DNA of 64,000 bases from Caballeronia zhejiangensis (GCF_000698575.1 NZ_JFHD01000024.1:1-64000); one strand, 5' to 3'. Shown: positions 25,035 to 34,397, counted from the stretch's first letter. Notes: generated by a model not told the origin, from the letters alone. A program made the numbers and translations.

Positions 25035-25817
25035 ATGGCACTGCAAGGAAAAGTCGCGCTCGTGACGGGCGCTGCGAGCGGCATCGGCGAACAGACGGCG
25101 CGCAAGCTCGCGACCGATGGCGCGGCGGTCGTCATCGCCGATCTGAATCTCGCGAATGCGCAGAAGGTTGCGGACAGCATCGTCGAAGCGGGCGGCAAGG
25201 CGATCGCCGTGTCGATGGACGTGACGAGCGAAGATGCCGTGAACGCGGGCATCGAAGAAACGGTGGCGAAGCTCGGCGGTATCGACGTGCTGGTATCGAA
25301 CGCGGGCATTCAGATCGTCGCGCCGATCGAAGAGTATGCATACGCCGACTGGAAGAAGATGCTCGCGATCCATCTCGACGGCGCGTTTCTCACGACGAAA
25401 GCCGCGATCAGACATATGTACGCGTCGGGCAAGGGCGGCTCGATCATCTACATGGGATCGGTGCATTCGCATGAAGCGTCCAAGCTGAAGTCGGCCTATG
25501 TGACGGCCAAGCATGGTTTGCTCGGGCTCGCGCGCGTCGTCGCGAAGGAAGGCGGTCCGCGCGGCGTGCGCGCGAATGTCGTGTGTCCCGGTTTCGTGCG
25601 CACGCCGCTCGTCGAAAAGCAGATTCCCGAGCAGGCGAAGGCGCTCGGCATTTCGGAAGAAGAAGTCGTGAAGAACGTGATGCTGAAGGAAACGGTCGAT
25701 GGCGAATTCACCACGGTCGCCGATGTCGCGAACACCGTCGCGTTCCTCGCGGGCTTCGAATCGAATGCGCTGACCGGGCAATCGGTCGTCGTGAGTCACG
25801 GCTGGTTCATGCAATAA
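25035..25817 (+). CDS. 3-hydroxybutyrate dehydrogenase (SDR)
   Basis: 260 aa, starting MALQGKVALVTGAASGIGEQ (TGxxxGxG). SNAGIQ is the NNAG-type motif, and SAYVTAKHG supplies the Tyr-Lys catalytic pair. LVEKQIPEQAKALGISEEEV before the lid is typical of D-3-hydroxybutyrate dehydrogenases, which oxidise 3-hydroxybutyrate to acetoacetate with NAD+. Its product is the substrate of the upstream Adc, so the two would drain hydroxybutyrate to acetone. An AGGAGT ribosome site precedes it. Confidence 0.92.
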   Translation: MALQGKVALVTGAASGIGEQTARKLATDGAAVVIADLNLANAQKVADSIVEAGGKAIAVSMDVTSEDAVNAGIEETVAKLGGIDVLVSNAGIQIVAPIEEYAYADWKKMLAIHLDGAFLTTKAAIRHMYASGKGGSIIYMGSVHSHEASKLKSAYVTAKHGLLGLARVVAKEGGPRGVRANVVCPGFVRTPLVEKQIPEQAKALGISEEEVVKNVMLKETVDGEFTTVADVANTVAFLAGFESNALTGQSVVVSHGWFMQ

Positions 25818-25832
25818 CGACAAGGAGAATCC

Positions 25833-27089
25833 ATGCGCCGCAGTCAACGCAACACACTCACGCAGGCGAATCACGTCGCGCTGCCCGACTACGATGACGT
25901 TTGCCTCGTGCTGCAAGGCGGCGGCGCGCTGGGTTCGTATCAGGCCGGCGTGTTCGAAGGGCTCGCCGAAGTGGGCGTGGATCCGACATGGACCTCGGGC
26001 ATTTCGATCGGCGCGTTGAATACCGCGATCATCGCGGGCAACGCGCCCGAGAATCGCGTGGCGGCGCTGCGTGGGTTCTGGAACACGATCTGCCAGCCCG
26101 CGGATCTCGTCGGGCATGTGGGCGCGTTCATGCCCGCCGCGTTCGGCTTCGCGAATATCGGCCGCAAGTTTTCGAGCATGTGGGCCGCGGCGCGCGCGCT
26201 CACCGAAGGGCAGAAGGGCTTCTTCTCGCCGCGCGTTCATTTGCCTTTGACGCATGCGAAGAGCAGGCGCCCAAGCGACGTGAGCTTTTACGATACGTCC
26301 GCGTTGCGCGCGACGCTGCTGCAGTTCGCCGATTTCGACCGCATCAACGATGGCGCGATGCGTGTATCGGTGGGCGCGGTGAACGTACGCACGGGCAATC
26401 TCGTCTACTTCGACAACACGAAGATGCGGCTCGAGCCCGAGCACTTCATGGCATCGGGTGCGTTGCCGCCGGGCTTTCCGGCTGTGGAGATCGACGGCGA
26501 GTTCTACTGGGACGGCGGGCTCGTATCGAATACGCCGTTGACGGAGATCATCCGCGAAAGTCAGCACAAGGACACGCTCGTGTTTCAGGTGGACCTGTGG
26601 AGCGCGCGCGGCACGTTGCCCGGCGATTTTCTCGATGTCAGCGAGCGCACGAAAGACATTCAGTATTCGAGCAGAACGCGCGCCATCACCGATTTCGTTT
26701 CGCATAACCAGAAGCATGCGCGGCTCATCAAGGAGCTGCTGGAGCATGTTCCGGAAAAGACGCGCCGCTCGCATCCGCTGCTGCGCGAGGCGCAGAAGGT
26801 CGCGGATGGCGGCGCGGTGAACGTCGTGCATCTCATCTACAAGAACAAGTTTTTCGAAGGGCACTACAAGGATTACGAGTTCAGCAACGATACGATGGAC
26901 GAGCACTGGGCGAGCGGTCTGGAAGACATTCGCCGTTCGTTCGGACATCCGGAGTGGTTCGAGGTGCCGAGTCACGATCTCGGCTTCGTGACGCATGACG
27001 TGCATCGTTACGAACCCGCGCCGCAGGCGACCGCTGACATGCCGAAGGCGGCGGCGAACAAACTGGATGACGTGGTCGAAGGCGTTTGA
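25833..27089 (+). CDS. Patatin-like phospholipase family protein (DUF3734 tail)
   Basis: 418 aa. The oxyanion loop QGGGALGSYQ at residues about 28-37, the nucleophile elbow GISIGAL (Ser58) and the catalytic Asp in YWDGGLVSN (D227) form a complete Ser-Asp dyad. Residues after about 280 (TDFVSHNQKHARLIKELL, EHWASGLEDIRRSF) match the DUF3734 C-terminal region seen in proteobacterial patatins. Such enzymes are lipid acyl hydrolases, and in this cluster some have been proposed to act on polyhydroxybutyrate or lipid. The 15-bp gap to the dehydrogenase supports cotranscription. Confidence 0.93.
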   Translation: MRRSQRNTLTQANHVALPDYDDVCLVLQGGGALGSYQAGVFEGLAEVGVDPTWTSGISIGALNTAIIAGNAPENRVAALRGFWNTICQPADLVGHVGAFMPAAFGFANIGRKFSSMWAAARALTEGQKGFFSPRVHLPLTHAKSRRPSDVSFYDTSALRATLLQFADFDRINDGAMRVSVGAVNVRTGNLVYFDNTKMRLEPEHFMASGALPPGFPAVEIDGEFYWDGGLVSNTPLTEIIRESQHKDTLVFQVDLWSARGTLPGDFLDVSERTKDIQYSSRTRAITDFVSHNQKHARLIKELLEHVPEKTRRSHPLLREAQKVADGGAVNVVHLIYKNKFFEGHYKDYEFSNDTMDEHWASGLEDIRRSFGHPEWFEVPSHDLGFVTHDVHRYEPAPQATADMPKAAANKLDDVVEGV

Positions 27090-27148
27090 AGCGTTGCGGC
27101 GTTTGAATTACTCTGGTTAGCCTCGTCACAACGCCTGCGAGGCAAGCC

Positions 27149-27529
27149 ATGCCCGACTGGAAACCCGCGACTTACGCGTCCGTCAGTCCCTATCTCGTCT
27201 GCGCAAACGCGCCGGCGATCATCGCATTCCTCGAACGTGTCTTCGATGCACAACTGCTGCGCCGCTTCGATCGTCCCGACGGCTCGCTGATGCACGCCGA
27301 ATTGCGTATCGACGATAGCGTCGTGATGATCGGCGGCGGCGCGACCGATCAGCAATCGCAGGGTCCGCACATCCACGTCTACGTGCGCGATGCGCAAGCC
27401 GTCTACGATCGCGCGCTCCGGCACGGCGCGCAAAGCGTGCAGGCGCCCGCGCGCAAACGCGACGACGACGACTTTCGCGGCGGCTTTCGCGATGCCGCCG
27501 GAACGACGTGGTGGGTCGCGACGCAATGA
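27149..27529 (+). CDS. VOC-family protein (glyoxalase/PhnB-like)
   Basis: A 126-aa single-domain protein: YLVCANAPAIIAFLERVFDA, then MHAELRIDDSVVMIGGG and HIHVYVRDAQAVYDRALRHG, the pattern of the vicinal-oxygen-chelate fold as in PhnB-like proteins. It would dimerise and may bind a metal and a small molecule. The function is unknown. It is 59 bp after the patatin gene on the same strand and convergent with a LysR gene, whose stop is 5 bp away. Confidence 0.85.
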   Translation: MPDWKPATYASVSPYLVCANAPAIIAFLERVFDAQLLRRFDRPDGSLMHAELRIDDSVVMIGGGATDQQSQGPHIHVYVRDAQAVYDRALRHGAQSVQAPARKRDDDDFRGGFRDAAGTTWWVATQ

Positions 27530-27533
27530 CGGG

Positions 27534-28469
27534 TCAGCGCTTTTTTCGCTTCGCGCGCGCGGCCGGCGCACCGAGACTTTCGCGCAACGCATCGGTCAGC
27601 GTCTTGAGAAACTGATCGACGGCAGGCGGCAGACGCCGCTCGCGCATCACCGTGACCTGCAGCAGGCGCTCGTTGAGCAAAGGCTCGTCGATGGGCGTCG
27701 CGACGAGCGTCGGCGGGCCCGGATCGCCTTCGAGCGCGACCGCGCTGCCGAGCGTGATCGCGCCGGTGAGCGCGGCGAAATGATGCATCGCGCTCGAGTT
27801 GTTGCTCGTCAGAACCGGCTCGAGATGCACGCCGCGCGCCGAGCAGCACCAGTCGATCAGCTGGCGCACCGTCGTGCCGCGATCGAGCACGGCGGTCGGG
27901 TACTGAAGCACGTCATCGAGCGTGATGCTCGCCTTGCCCGCCAGCGGATGCGTCGGTGGCAGCAGCGCGCAGACCGGCGCCTTCACGCTGTATTCGACGC
28001 TCAGCGCGGTAGATGTCGATGTCGAAAACGCAAGGCCTACATCGACTTCGCCGCTCGCCACCCAATGCTCGACCTGTCCCGGCGTACCCGAACGCATCAC
28101 GAAACGCGTGCCCGGATGCGCGCGATAGTGCGACGCCATCACGCTCGGCAAAAAGCAGCGCGTGAAACCCTCCGTGCAGCCGATACGCACGATCCCGAGC
28201 CCGAGCGCATGCATCTCCGATATCTCCGCGAGCACCGCGTCGCCGTCCATGAGCGCGCGGCGCGCGTGCTGCACGAGCAACTCGCCCGCTTCCGTCAGGA
28301 TCATGCCGCGCGGCATGCGCTCGAATAGCGGCGTGCCCGCCTGTTCCTCCAGCTTCGCGATCTGCCGGCTGATCGCCGACACCGCGACGTGAAGCTGTTC
28401 CGATGCCGCCGCCAGCGAACCCGAGCGCGCGACTTCTACGAAGTATTTGAGAGCGATGCCATGCAGCAC
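27534..28469 (-). CDS. LysR-family transcriptional regulator
   Basis: 311 aa. The N-terminal winged helix begins GIALKYFVEVARSGSLAAAS, then EQLHVAVSAISRQIAKLEEQ and GTPLFERMPRGM. The effector domain follows (IVRIGCTEGFTRCFLPSVMA, GTRFVMRSGTPGQVEHWVAS). It is divergent from the M20 peptidase-MFS operon with a 118-bp AT-rich gap, so it probably controls that operon. The C-terminus is basic (ARAKRKKR). Confidence 0.93.
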   Translation of the reverse strand: MLHGIALKYFVEVARSGSLAAASEQLHVAVSAISRQIAKLEEQAGTPLFERMPRGMILTEAGELLVQHARRALMDGDAVLAEISEMHALGLGIVRIGCTEGFTRCFLPSVMASHYRAHPGTRFVMRSGTPGQVEHWVASGEVDVGLAFSTSTSTALSVEYSVKAPVCALLPPTHPLAGKASITLDDVLQYPTAVLDRGTTVRQLIDWCCSARGVHLEPVLTSNNSSAMHHFAALTGAITLGSAVALEGDPGPPTLVATPIDEPLLNERLLQVTVMRERRLPPAVDQFLKTLTDALRESLGAPAARAKRKKR

Positions 28470-28587
28470 GATGCCTTCCCCGAGCGTTGCCTTTTTGGCA
28501 ATGCTAGTCGCAAAATTTGAAATTGTCGCGAATTTTTGGCGTTTCTAGACTGGCCGGAATGAGTAGCCACAATCGCCCGGAGACGTC

Positions 28588-30006
28588 GTGAAAGAACATC
28601 AAGAAAGTCGTGAAGCCGCCATCGCCATCGCTTGCAAGATGTTCGATTCGGGCGCGTTCTTCGCGGATCTGCAGCGCCGCGTCGCGTTTCGCACCGAGAG
28701 CCAGAACGGGCGGAATCCCGCGCTGAACGCCTATCTCACCGATGAGATCAGCGACACGCTCGCGCGCCTCGGTTTTACGGCGCGCGTCGTCGAGAATCCG
28801 GTCGCGGGCGGCCCGCCGTTTTTGATCGCCGAACGCCACGAATCCGACGACTTGCCGACGGTGCTGACCTACGGTCATGGCGACGTCGTGCGCGGCTACG
28901 ACGAGCAATGGCGCGCGGGCCTGAAGCCGTGGGACATCGTCGTCGACGAAGACCGCTGGTACGGCCGCGGCACCGCCGACAACAAAGGCCAGCATTCGGT
29001 CAATTTCGCGGCGCTCGCCGCGGTGTTGCAGGCGCGCGCAGGCAGGCTCGGCTACAACGTCAAGGTGATCTTCGAAACGGGCGAGGAGGTCGGCTCGCCG
29101 GGTCTCGATGAAGTCTGCGCCGCGCACAAGAATGCGCTCGCGGCGGATGTATTCATCGCGTCGGACGGGCCGCGCGTATCCGCCGAACGTCCGACGCTCT
29201 TTCTCGGCTCGCGCGGCGGCGTGCCGTTCGAACTGACGGTGAACCTCCGCGAAGGCGGACATCACTCCGGCAACTGGGGCGGCGTGCTGCGCAATCCGGC
29301 CGTCGTGCTGTCGCATGCGATCGCGAGTCTCGTCGACCGCAACGGCAGCATCGTCGTCGAAGGATTGCGGCCGCCGCCGATTTCCGATGCGGTGCGCGAA
29401 GCCCTCGCCGATATCGAACTGGGCCGCGACGAAAGCTCACCCGAGATCGATCCGACGTGGGGCGAGCCGGGCCTGACGCCGACCGAACGCGTGATCGGCT
29501 GGAACGCGCTCGAAGTGCTCGCGATGAAATCCGGCAACGCCGATGCACCCGTCAACGCGATTCCGCCGCTCGCGAAAGCGGTGTGCCAGTTGCGCTTCGT
29601 CGTCGGAACGGATTGGGAGAACCTGCAGACGCATCTCGAACGTCACTTCGCGCAGCACGGCTTCACCGAAGTGACCGTCAAGGCGACGCGCGGCACGCCC
29701 GCGACGCGCCTCGATCTCGACGATCCGTGGGTTCACTGGGCACTCGATTCGATGCGCGCGACGACCGGCAAGAAGCCCGCGCTGTTGCCGAACCTGGGCG
29801 GCACGGTGCCCAACGATGTCTTCGCGAAGACACTCGGCCTGCCGACGCTCTGGGTGCCGCATTCGTATCCCGCGTGCAACCAGCACGCGCCGAACGAACA
29901 CGTGCTCGGCTCCGTCATGCGCGAATCGCTCGGCGTGATGGCGGGCCTCTGGTGGGACCTCGGCGAGATGGGCGCGGCGATCGTCGCCACGCGCGACGCG
30001 CATTGA
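28588..30006 (+). CDS. M20-family metallopeptidase / amidohydrolase
   Basis: 472 aa with the two-zinc M20 set: TYGHGDVVRG, GRGTADNKGQHSVN, FETGEEVGSPG, ASDGPR and a late His in NQHAPNEHVLG, as well as the LREGGHHSGNWGGVL dimer-domain segment. Enzymes of this group cleave peptides, carnosine-like dipeptides or acyl-amino acids. Start GTG 28588 with GGAGAC upstream. It is followed after 29 bp by an MHS-type transporter, so uptake and hydrolysis are probably coupled, with the divergent LysR as controller. Confidence 0.92.
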   Translation: MKEHQESREAAIAIACKMFDSGAFFADLQRRVAFRTESQNGRNPALNAYLTDEISDTLARLGFTARVVENPVAGGPPFLIAERHESDDLPTVLTYGHGDVVRGYDEQWRAGLKPWDIVVDEDRWYGRGTADNKGQHSVNFAALAAVLQARAGRLGYNVKVIFETGEEVGSPGLDEVCAAHKNALAADVFIASDGPRVSAERPTLFLGSRGGVPFELTVNLREGGHHSGNWGGVLRNPAVVLSHAIASLVDRNGSIVVEGLRPPPISDAVREALADIELGRDESSPEIDPTWGEPGLTPTERVIGWNALEVLAMKSGNADAPVNAIPPLAKAVCQLRFVVGTDWENLQTHLERHFAQHGFTEVTVKATRGTPATRLDLDDPWVHWALDSMRATTGKKPALLPNLGGTVPNDVFAKTLGLPTLWVPHSYPACNQHAPNEHVLGSVMRESLGVMAGLWWDLGEMGAAIVATRDAH

Positions 30007-30035
30007 TCGAACGCCACTCATGACACGCTGACATC

Positions 30036-31310
30036 ATGAACAAAAAGCCCCTGAGCCTGACGCAAATCGTGCTCGCGACTTCGGTCGGCAACGCGCTCGA
30101 ATGGTTCGATATCGCGATCTATGCGTTTTTCGCGGTGTATATCGCGAAGAACTTCTTCCCGGCCGCGAACGAGACGGCGTCGATGCTGCTCACGTTCGGC
30201 TCGTTCGGCGCGTCGTATTTGGTGCGGCCGATAGGCGGCATGGTGCTCGGCGCATACGCGGACAAGCGCGGGCGCAAGGCTGCGTTGATGATGTCGGTGG
30301 GGCTGATGATGATCGGCACGGCGATCATCGCGGTGATTCCGCCGTATGCGTCGATCGGATTGATCGCGCCCGCGGGCGTGTTCATCGCGCGCCTGATCCA
30401 GGGCTTTTCGGCGGGCGGCGAGTTCGGGCCGTCGACGGCCATGCTGATCGAGCACGCGCCGGATCGCCGTGGCCTGCTCGCGAGCTGGCAATTCGCGACG
30501 CAGGGGCTCGCGACCTTGCTCGCGTCGATTTTCGGCTTCGCGCTCGCCAAGCTGATGCCCGCCGCCGAGCTTGCCGCATGGGGCTGGCGCATTCCGTTCT
30601 TCTTCGGCTTGCTGATCGGACCGGCGGGTCTTTTCCTGCGCCGCTATCTCGAAGACGCGGCCGATTACACCGAAGCCGAGCACACGTCGACGCCCGTGCG
30701 CGATGTATTCACGCAGCAAAAGGCGCTGCTGCTCATCTCGATCGGCGCGCTGACGGTATCGACGGCGGTGAACTATCTGCTGCAATACGTGCCGACGTTC
30801 GCGATCCGCGAACTGCATCTCGATGCATCGACGGGTTTCGCCGCGAGCACCGTCGCGGGCCTGATGCTGACGCTGGTGACGCCTTTCGCGGGGCATCTCT
30901 CGGACAGGATCGGCCGCGTGAAGCAGATGTCGACGGCGGCGCTCCTGCTCTTCGTGACGGGCTATCCGGCGTTCGCGTATGTCGTTTCGCATGTGTCGGT
31001 GGCGTCGCTGTTCGCGCTCGTCGCGTGGCTCGCGCTGCTCAAGGCGATCTATTTCGGCGCGCTGCCGGCGTTGATGTCGGAGATCTTTCCCGTGTCGACG
31101 CGCGCGACGGGCATGTCGATCGGCTACAACATCGGCGTGACGGTGTTCGGCGGCTTCACGCCCGCGATCATCATCTGGCTCCTGAGCGCGACGGGCAGCA
31201 AGGCCGCGCCGAGCTTCTACATGATGTTCACGGCGGTGATCAGTCTCGCGGCGCTCGCGGCGGTGAGCCGCGGCAAGGTGCAGATGCGAGCGGCGAGCGC
31301 GGCCGCCTGA
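30036..31310 (+). CDS. MFS transporter, metabolite:H+ symporter type
   Basis: 424 aa with 12 predicted hydrophobic segments. ATSVGNALEWFDIAIYAFFA and GMVLGAYADKRGRKAALMMS (the DRxGRR-type loop motif) and RLIQGFSAGGEFGPSTAMLI are signatures of the MHS family (ShiA, ProP, CitA-like). It probably imports a small organic acid or dipeptide with protons. It sits 29 bp after the M20 peptidase. A terminator-like stem follows 27 bp past the stop. Confidence 0.94.
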   Translation: MNKKPLSLTQIVLATSVGNALEWFDIAIYAFFAVYIAKNFFPAANETASMLLTFGSFGASYLVRPIGGMVLGAYADKRGRKAALMMSVGLMMIGTAIIAVIPPYASIGLIAPAGVFIARLIQGFSAGGEFGPSTAMLIEHAPDRRGLLASWQFATQGLATLLASIFGFALAKLMPAAELAAWGWRIPFFFGLLIGPAGLFLRRYLEDAADYTEAEHTSTPVRDVFTQQKALLLISIGALTVSTAVNYLLQYVPTFAIRELHLDASTGFAASTVAGLMLTLVTPFAGHLSDRIGRVKQMSTAALLLFVTGYPAFAYVVSHVSVASLFALVAWLALLKAIYFGALPALMSEIFPVSTRATGMSIGYNIGVTVFGGFTPAIIIWLLSATGSKAAPSFYMMFTAVISLAALAAVSRGKVQMRAASAAA

Positions 31311-31336
31311 GTCCGCTTCTCTTTTTGATACGAACG

Positions 31337-31370
31337 CGCCGATTGCCGATGACATCGACAATCGGCGTTT
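31337..31370 (+). terminator. Terminator of the peptidase-transporter operon
   Basis: CGCCGATTG / CAATCGGCG form a 9-bp stem around a 13-base loop, followed by TTTCGCTTTG. It lies 27 bp past the MFS gene stop. Confidence 0.6.
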
Positions 31371-31544
31371 CGCTTTGTATCGCACTGTATCTGCACCGAA
31401 TCCCGACACACGGCGTTTCATAATCCGCTTTTCGCGAAACAAGCCAGATACGTCCGCGAGTTCAAATACCTCCAAGCCGAACGATTCGCAACACACGGCG
31501 AATCGCCAAGACGGCCTTCCATCAAAATTCACTGGAGGTAAATC

Positions 31545-31853
31545 ATGAAAGTCATCCAATCGCTGATCGTCGCCGCTGCCGTCGCGCTTCCGGTTCTTTC
31601 GTTCGCTCAGTCGAATCAGCCGATCACCCGCGCCGAAGTGCGTGCGCAACTCGTCGAGCTGGAAAAGGCGGGCTACGACCCGGCAAGCGATCAGACGCAA
31701 TATCCGCAAAACATCCAGGCCGCGCAAGCGCGCGTGGACGCCGCGAAGGGCCTGACGGCATACGGCGCGCCGGCGAACGGCAACGTCGCGTCGGGCACGC
31801 GTTCGGCGGATACGGATGTCATCGGACTCGGCCCGGTTTTCGCGAAGCCGTAA
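31545..31853 (+). CDS. DUF4148-domain small exported protein
   Basis: 102 aa. Signal peptide KVIQSLIVAAAVALPVLSFA|Q, then the DUF4148 core (ITRAEVRAQLVELEKAGYDP, YPQNIQAAQARVD). This family is widespread and multicopy in Burkholderiaceae; its function is not known and it acts in the periplasm or outside. The ribosome site GGAGGT is strong. A second copy is at 38021-38368. A hairpin follows at 31878-31905. Confidence 0.9.
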   Translation: MKVIQSLIVAAAVALPVLSFAQSNQPITRAEVRAQLVELEKAGYDPASDQTQYPQNIQAAQARVDAAKGLTAYGAPANGNVASGTRSADTDVIGLGPVFAKP

Positions 31854-31877
31854 TCGCACGGATTTAACGAATTAGAA

Positions 31878-31905
31878 AGCCCGGACGAAATTGCTCGTCC
31901 GGGCT
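31878..31905 (+). terminator. Terminator-like hairpin after DUF4148
   Basis: AGCCCGGACGA / TCGTCCGGGCT form a perfect 11-bp stem with a short loop (AATTGC). Only a weak T-run follows (CGTTTCTGTC). Confidence 0.6.
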
Positions 31906-32123
31906 CGACGCGTTTCTGTCAATAACGTATTACGCCACGGTTTCAAGGTCCCGCAGACGATACACTCTCGCTACAAAATCCTATTTTCGACGGCATGCGA
32001 CGTGCTTCGATTGGTCGAGCGCGGAAAATGGGTATCATCCATCTCCGCCCCGCGCGGATTTAGCCGAACGTAACAATGTATCGCAGTGTTTTGAGTGCGA
32101 CGCCACTGATTTTCGAGGCGCTT

Positions 32124-33908
32124 ATGCCCACAGACGTAGACAACATCACCGACGAGCAAATCGCGTCGATCGCCGATCGACTGACCGAAGAAGGTCGCAA
32201 GGTTTCTCCCTTGACGGTTTGGGCGGAGGCCGGAAACGGCTCCGTCGTCGCCATCGCGGCCGGCCTGCAGCGCTGGCGCGAGGCGCGGTCCCCGGACATG
32301 CCGCAGCAGCAGGCACCGACCGGACTGCCCGACGACCTTGCCGAGACGCTCGTGAATGTCGCGCGGCGGCTTTGGACCGTCTCGCGCGACGAAACCGAGC
32401 GGATGTCCGGACAGCGGCTGTCCGCCGTGAGCCAGCGGCTCTCGACCGCGCTTGCGGAGCGCGACGAGGCGCTCGCCGAATTCCAGAAGACCGGCGACGA
32501 GGCCGCGAAGAACCGCCAGCAAATGATGGAAATGCTGAGCGCATTGCGGGCGTCCGAGGAATCGGTCGTTCGACTGCGCGAAGAGGCCGATGCAGCCACG
32601 ATACGCGCGCAGACCGCAGAGACGCGCATCGAGGAAGCGGCGCAGCGCGCGTCGGCGGAGCGTGCCCAATTGGAAACCGTGAACGCATCGCTCGAAGAAG
32701 AGCGGCGGGCGAAAGAAGCGCTGAACGCGGCGCTGGCGGCCAAGGACGAGGACATCGCACGCATCGCGCAAGAGCGCGATCAGGCACGCGAGCAGCAGGC
32801 GAATCTGCATGCGTCGCTTGCGGGCAAGGACGAGGAGCTTGCGCGCATCGTTGACGAGCGCAATCAGGCACGGCAGCAGCACGAGCAATTGAGCGCGTCG
32901 CTTGCGAGCAAGGATGAAGAACTCGCGCGTATCGCGGAAGAGCGCGATCAGGCGCGGCAGCAGCACGAGCAATTGAGCGCGTCGCTTGCGGGCAAGGATG
33001 AAGAACTCGCGCGTATCGCGGAAGAGCGCGATCAGGCGCGTCAGCAGCACGAGCAGTTGAGCGCGTCGCTTGCGGCCAAGGATGAAGAACTCGCGCGCAT
33101 CGCCGAGGAGCGCGATCAGGCGCGTCAGCAGCATGAAGCGCTTGGCCTCGTATCGCAGGAAAAATCGGCGGAAGCCGAGCGCCTGTTGCAGGACCTCAAC
33201 GCGGCGCATACGCGTGCGCAGGCCGCCGAAGCGCAGGCGAGAGAAAACCTCGCGCGCATCGCCGCGCTGGAAGCGGAACTGAACGACGCGCGCAGCGCAC
33301 TGGCAGCGGAGCGCGAAAGCGCGGCTGCGCGCGGCGCGGAAGTTTCGGCGCAGCGGGAACATGCCGAGCGCATCGGCGCCGAGCTGGACGAAGCCCGCAA
33401 GCAGGTCAGCGCACTGATGGAAGAAAAGGCCGAGCAGGGCGCGGAACTCGCGCGCGTATCGAACGATGTCAACGCGTTGCGCGAACGCGCCGAAGCCGCC
33501 GAGAGAAACGCGACCGATCTCGCGAAGCGTCTCGTCGAAAAGGAGCAGGGCGACGAGTCCGAGCTGGCATCGCTGCAGCGTCAGGTGGCGGCGCAGGCGA
33601 AGGCGCATTCGAAGGCCTACGACGACCTTCGCGCCAATGCCGAGCAGTGGGTCACGTACGCGAAGGACCTGCGCCAGCGCCTCGACGTGGCGAACGAGAA
33701 GATCCTTTTCATCGATGCCCGCAGCACGGGCGAGGTCGCGCTGATGCGGCGGCTCGCGGTCGAACTGGAGCGCCTGAAGCCGGATCACGAGCTCGTGTTC
33801 CGCGAGGCGCAGCAGAAGCTGATCGGCGACAAGATGGCGCAACAGCTCGCGCAGAAGGGCTATCGCTACGATCCGGCCACGGCGGTGATGTCGAAGATCG
33901 AAACGTGA
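32124..33908 (+). CDS. KfrA-like N-terminal DNA-binding, long coiled-coil protein with tandem repeats
   Basis: ATG 32124 (594 aa) is preferred; ATG 32076 would add 16 residues. The first 60 residues (NITDEQIASIADRLTEEGRK, VSPLTVWAEAGNGS) match the KfrA N-terminal DNA-binding domain known from plasmid partition proteins. The rest is one long Glu/Ala/Arg coiled coil. Residues coded by 32739-33158 are five tandem copies of a 28-residue unit (KDEELARIAEERDQARQQHE type, 4 heptads each). The C-terminal globular part (VTYAKDLRQRLDVANEKILF) has further heptads. It is likely to bind DNA and form a filament or scaffold. It is chromosome-like in codon use. Confidence 0.85.
   Translation: MPTDVDNITDEQIASIADRLTEEGRKVSPLTVWAEAGNGSVVAIAAGLQRWREARSPDMPQQQAPTGLPDDLAETLVNVARRLWTVSRDETERMSGQRLSAVSQRLSTALAERDEALAEFQKTGDEAAKNRQQMMEMLSALRASEESVVRLREEADAATIRAQTAETRIEEAAQRASAERAQLETVNASLEEERRAKEALNAALAAKDEDIARIAQERDQAREQQANLHASLAGKDEELARIVDERNQARQQHEQLSASLASKDEELARIAEERDQARQQHEQLSASLAGKDEELARIAEERDQARQQHEQLSASLAAKDEELARIAEERDQARQQHEALGLVSQEKSAEAERLLQDLNAAHTRAQAAEAQARENLARIAALEAELNDARSALAAERESAAARGAEVSAQREHAERIGAELDEARKQVSALMEEKAEQGAELARVSNDVNALRERAEAAERNATDLAKRLVEKEQGDESELASLQRQVAAQAKAHSKAYDDLRANAEQWVTYAKDLRQRLDVANEKILFIDARSTGEVALMRRLAVELERLKPDHELVFREAQQKLIGDKMAQQLAQKGYRYDPATAVMSKIET
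32739..33158 (+). repeat. Five tandem 84-bp coding repeats in the KfrA-like gene
   Basis: Units begin at 32739, 32823, 32907, 32991 and 33075, each encoding a K-D-E-(E/D)-(L/I)-A-R-I core and 28 residues in all. Units 3 and 4 are nearly identical at DNA level. This suggests recent duplication, so copy number may vary between strains. Confidence 0.9.
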
Positions 33909-33921
33909 GATCCGCGTGACG

Positions 33922-34317
33922 ATGCATACGCGGACCCTCACCGTCACCGTCGATCGCGACTGGCGCGAGCTTTACGACGCGATCTGGCGTCCGGAAGTCT
34001 TCCCGACGTGGGCGTCCGGACTGGCGCAGTCGACGCTCGAAGACATGGGCGATCACTGGCGCGCACGCGGTCCGGCAGGCGAAGTGACGATCCGCTTCAC
34101 CGAGCACAACGCGTTCGGAATCATGGATCATCGCGTCGGTCTGCCGGATGGCGGCGAGGTCTACGTTCCGTTGCGCGTGTATCAGAACGGCGCGGGCGCC
34201 GATATCGCGCTCACGCTGTTCCGCCAGCCCGGCATGTCCGATGACACATTCGCCGCCGACGCCGACTGGGTCCGCCGCGATCTCGCCGCGCTTGCGGCCC
34301 GTTACGGCAAGCGCTGA
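33922..34317 (+). CDS. SRPBCC/START-like small protein
   Basis: ATG 33922, or GTG 33916 (131-133 aa). VTVDRDWRELYDAIWRPEVF and PTWASGL at the start and FRQPGMSDDTFAADADWVRR at the end fit the helix-grip SRPBCC fold, which binds hydrophobic ligands in a cavity. No catalytic residues are evident. It follows the KfrA-like gene by 13 bp, so they may share a transcript, but a functional link is unclear. Confidence 0.8.
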   Translation: MHTRTLTVTVDRDWRELYDAIWRPEVFPTWASGLAQSTLEDMGDHWRARGPAGEVTIRFTEHNAFGIMDHRVGLPDGGEVYVPLRVYQNGAGADIALTLFRQPGMSDDTFAADADWVRRDLAALAARYGKR

Positions 34318-34397
34318 TTTTCGCGTATCCCTTCCAGTCAACGCCGGCAAGCTATCATGTGGTCATTCCAAACATGCCGCACGGGCTGGAGAACCAT

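Noticed and set aside
24438..27005. Very long leftward frame of 855 codons
   Set aside because: It lies opposite the adc, hydroxybutyrate dehydrogenase and patatin genes, which have clear motifs. The Arg/His-rich composition is typical of an antisense shadow in GC-rich DNA.
31971..33947. Leftward frame of 658 codons over the KfrA-like gene
   Set aside because: The Leu/Arg/Phe-rich repeats are the reverse complement of the Glu/Ala coiled-coil repeats.
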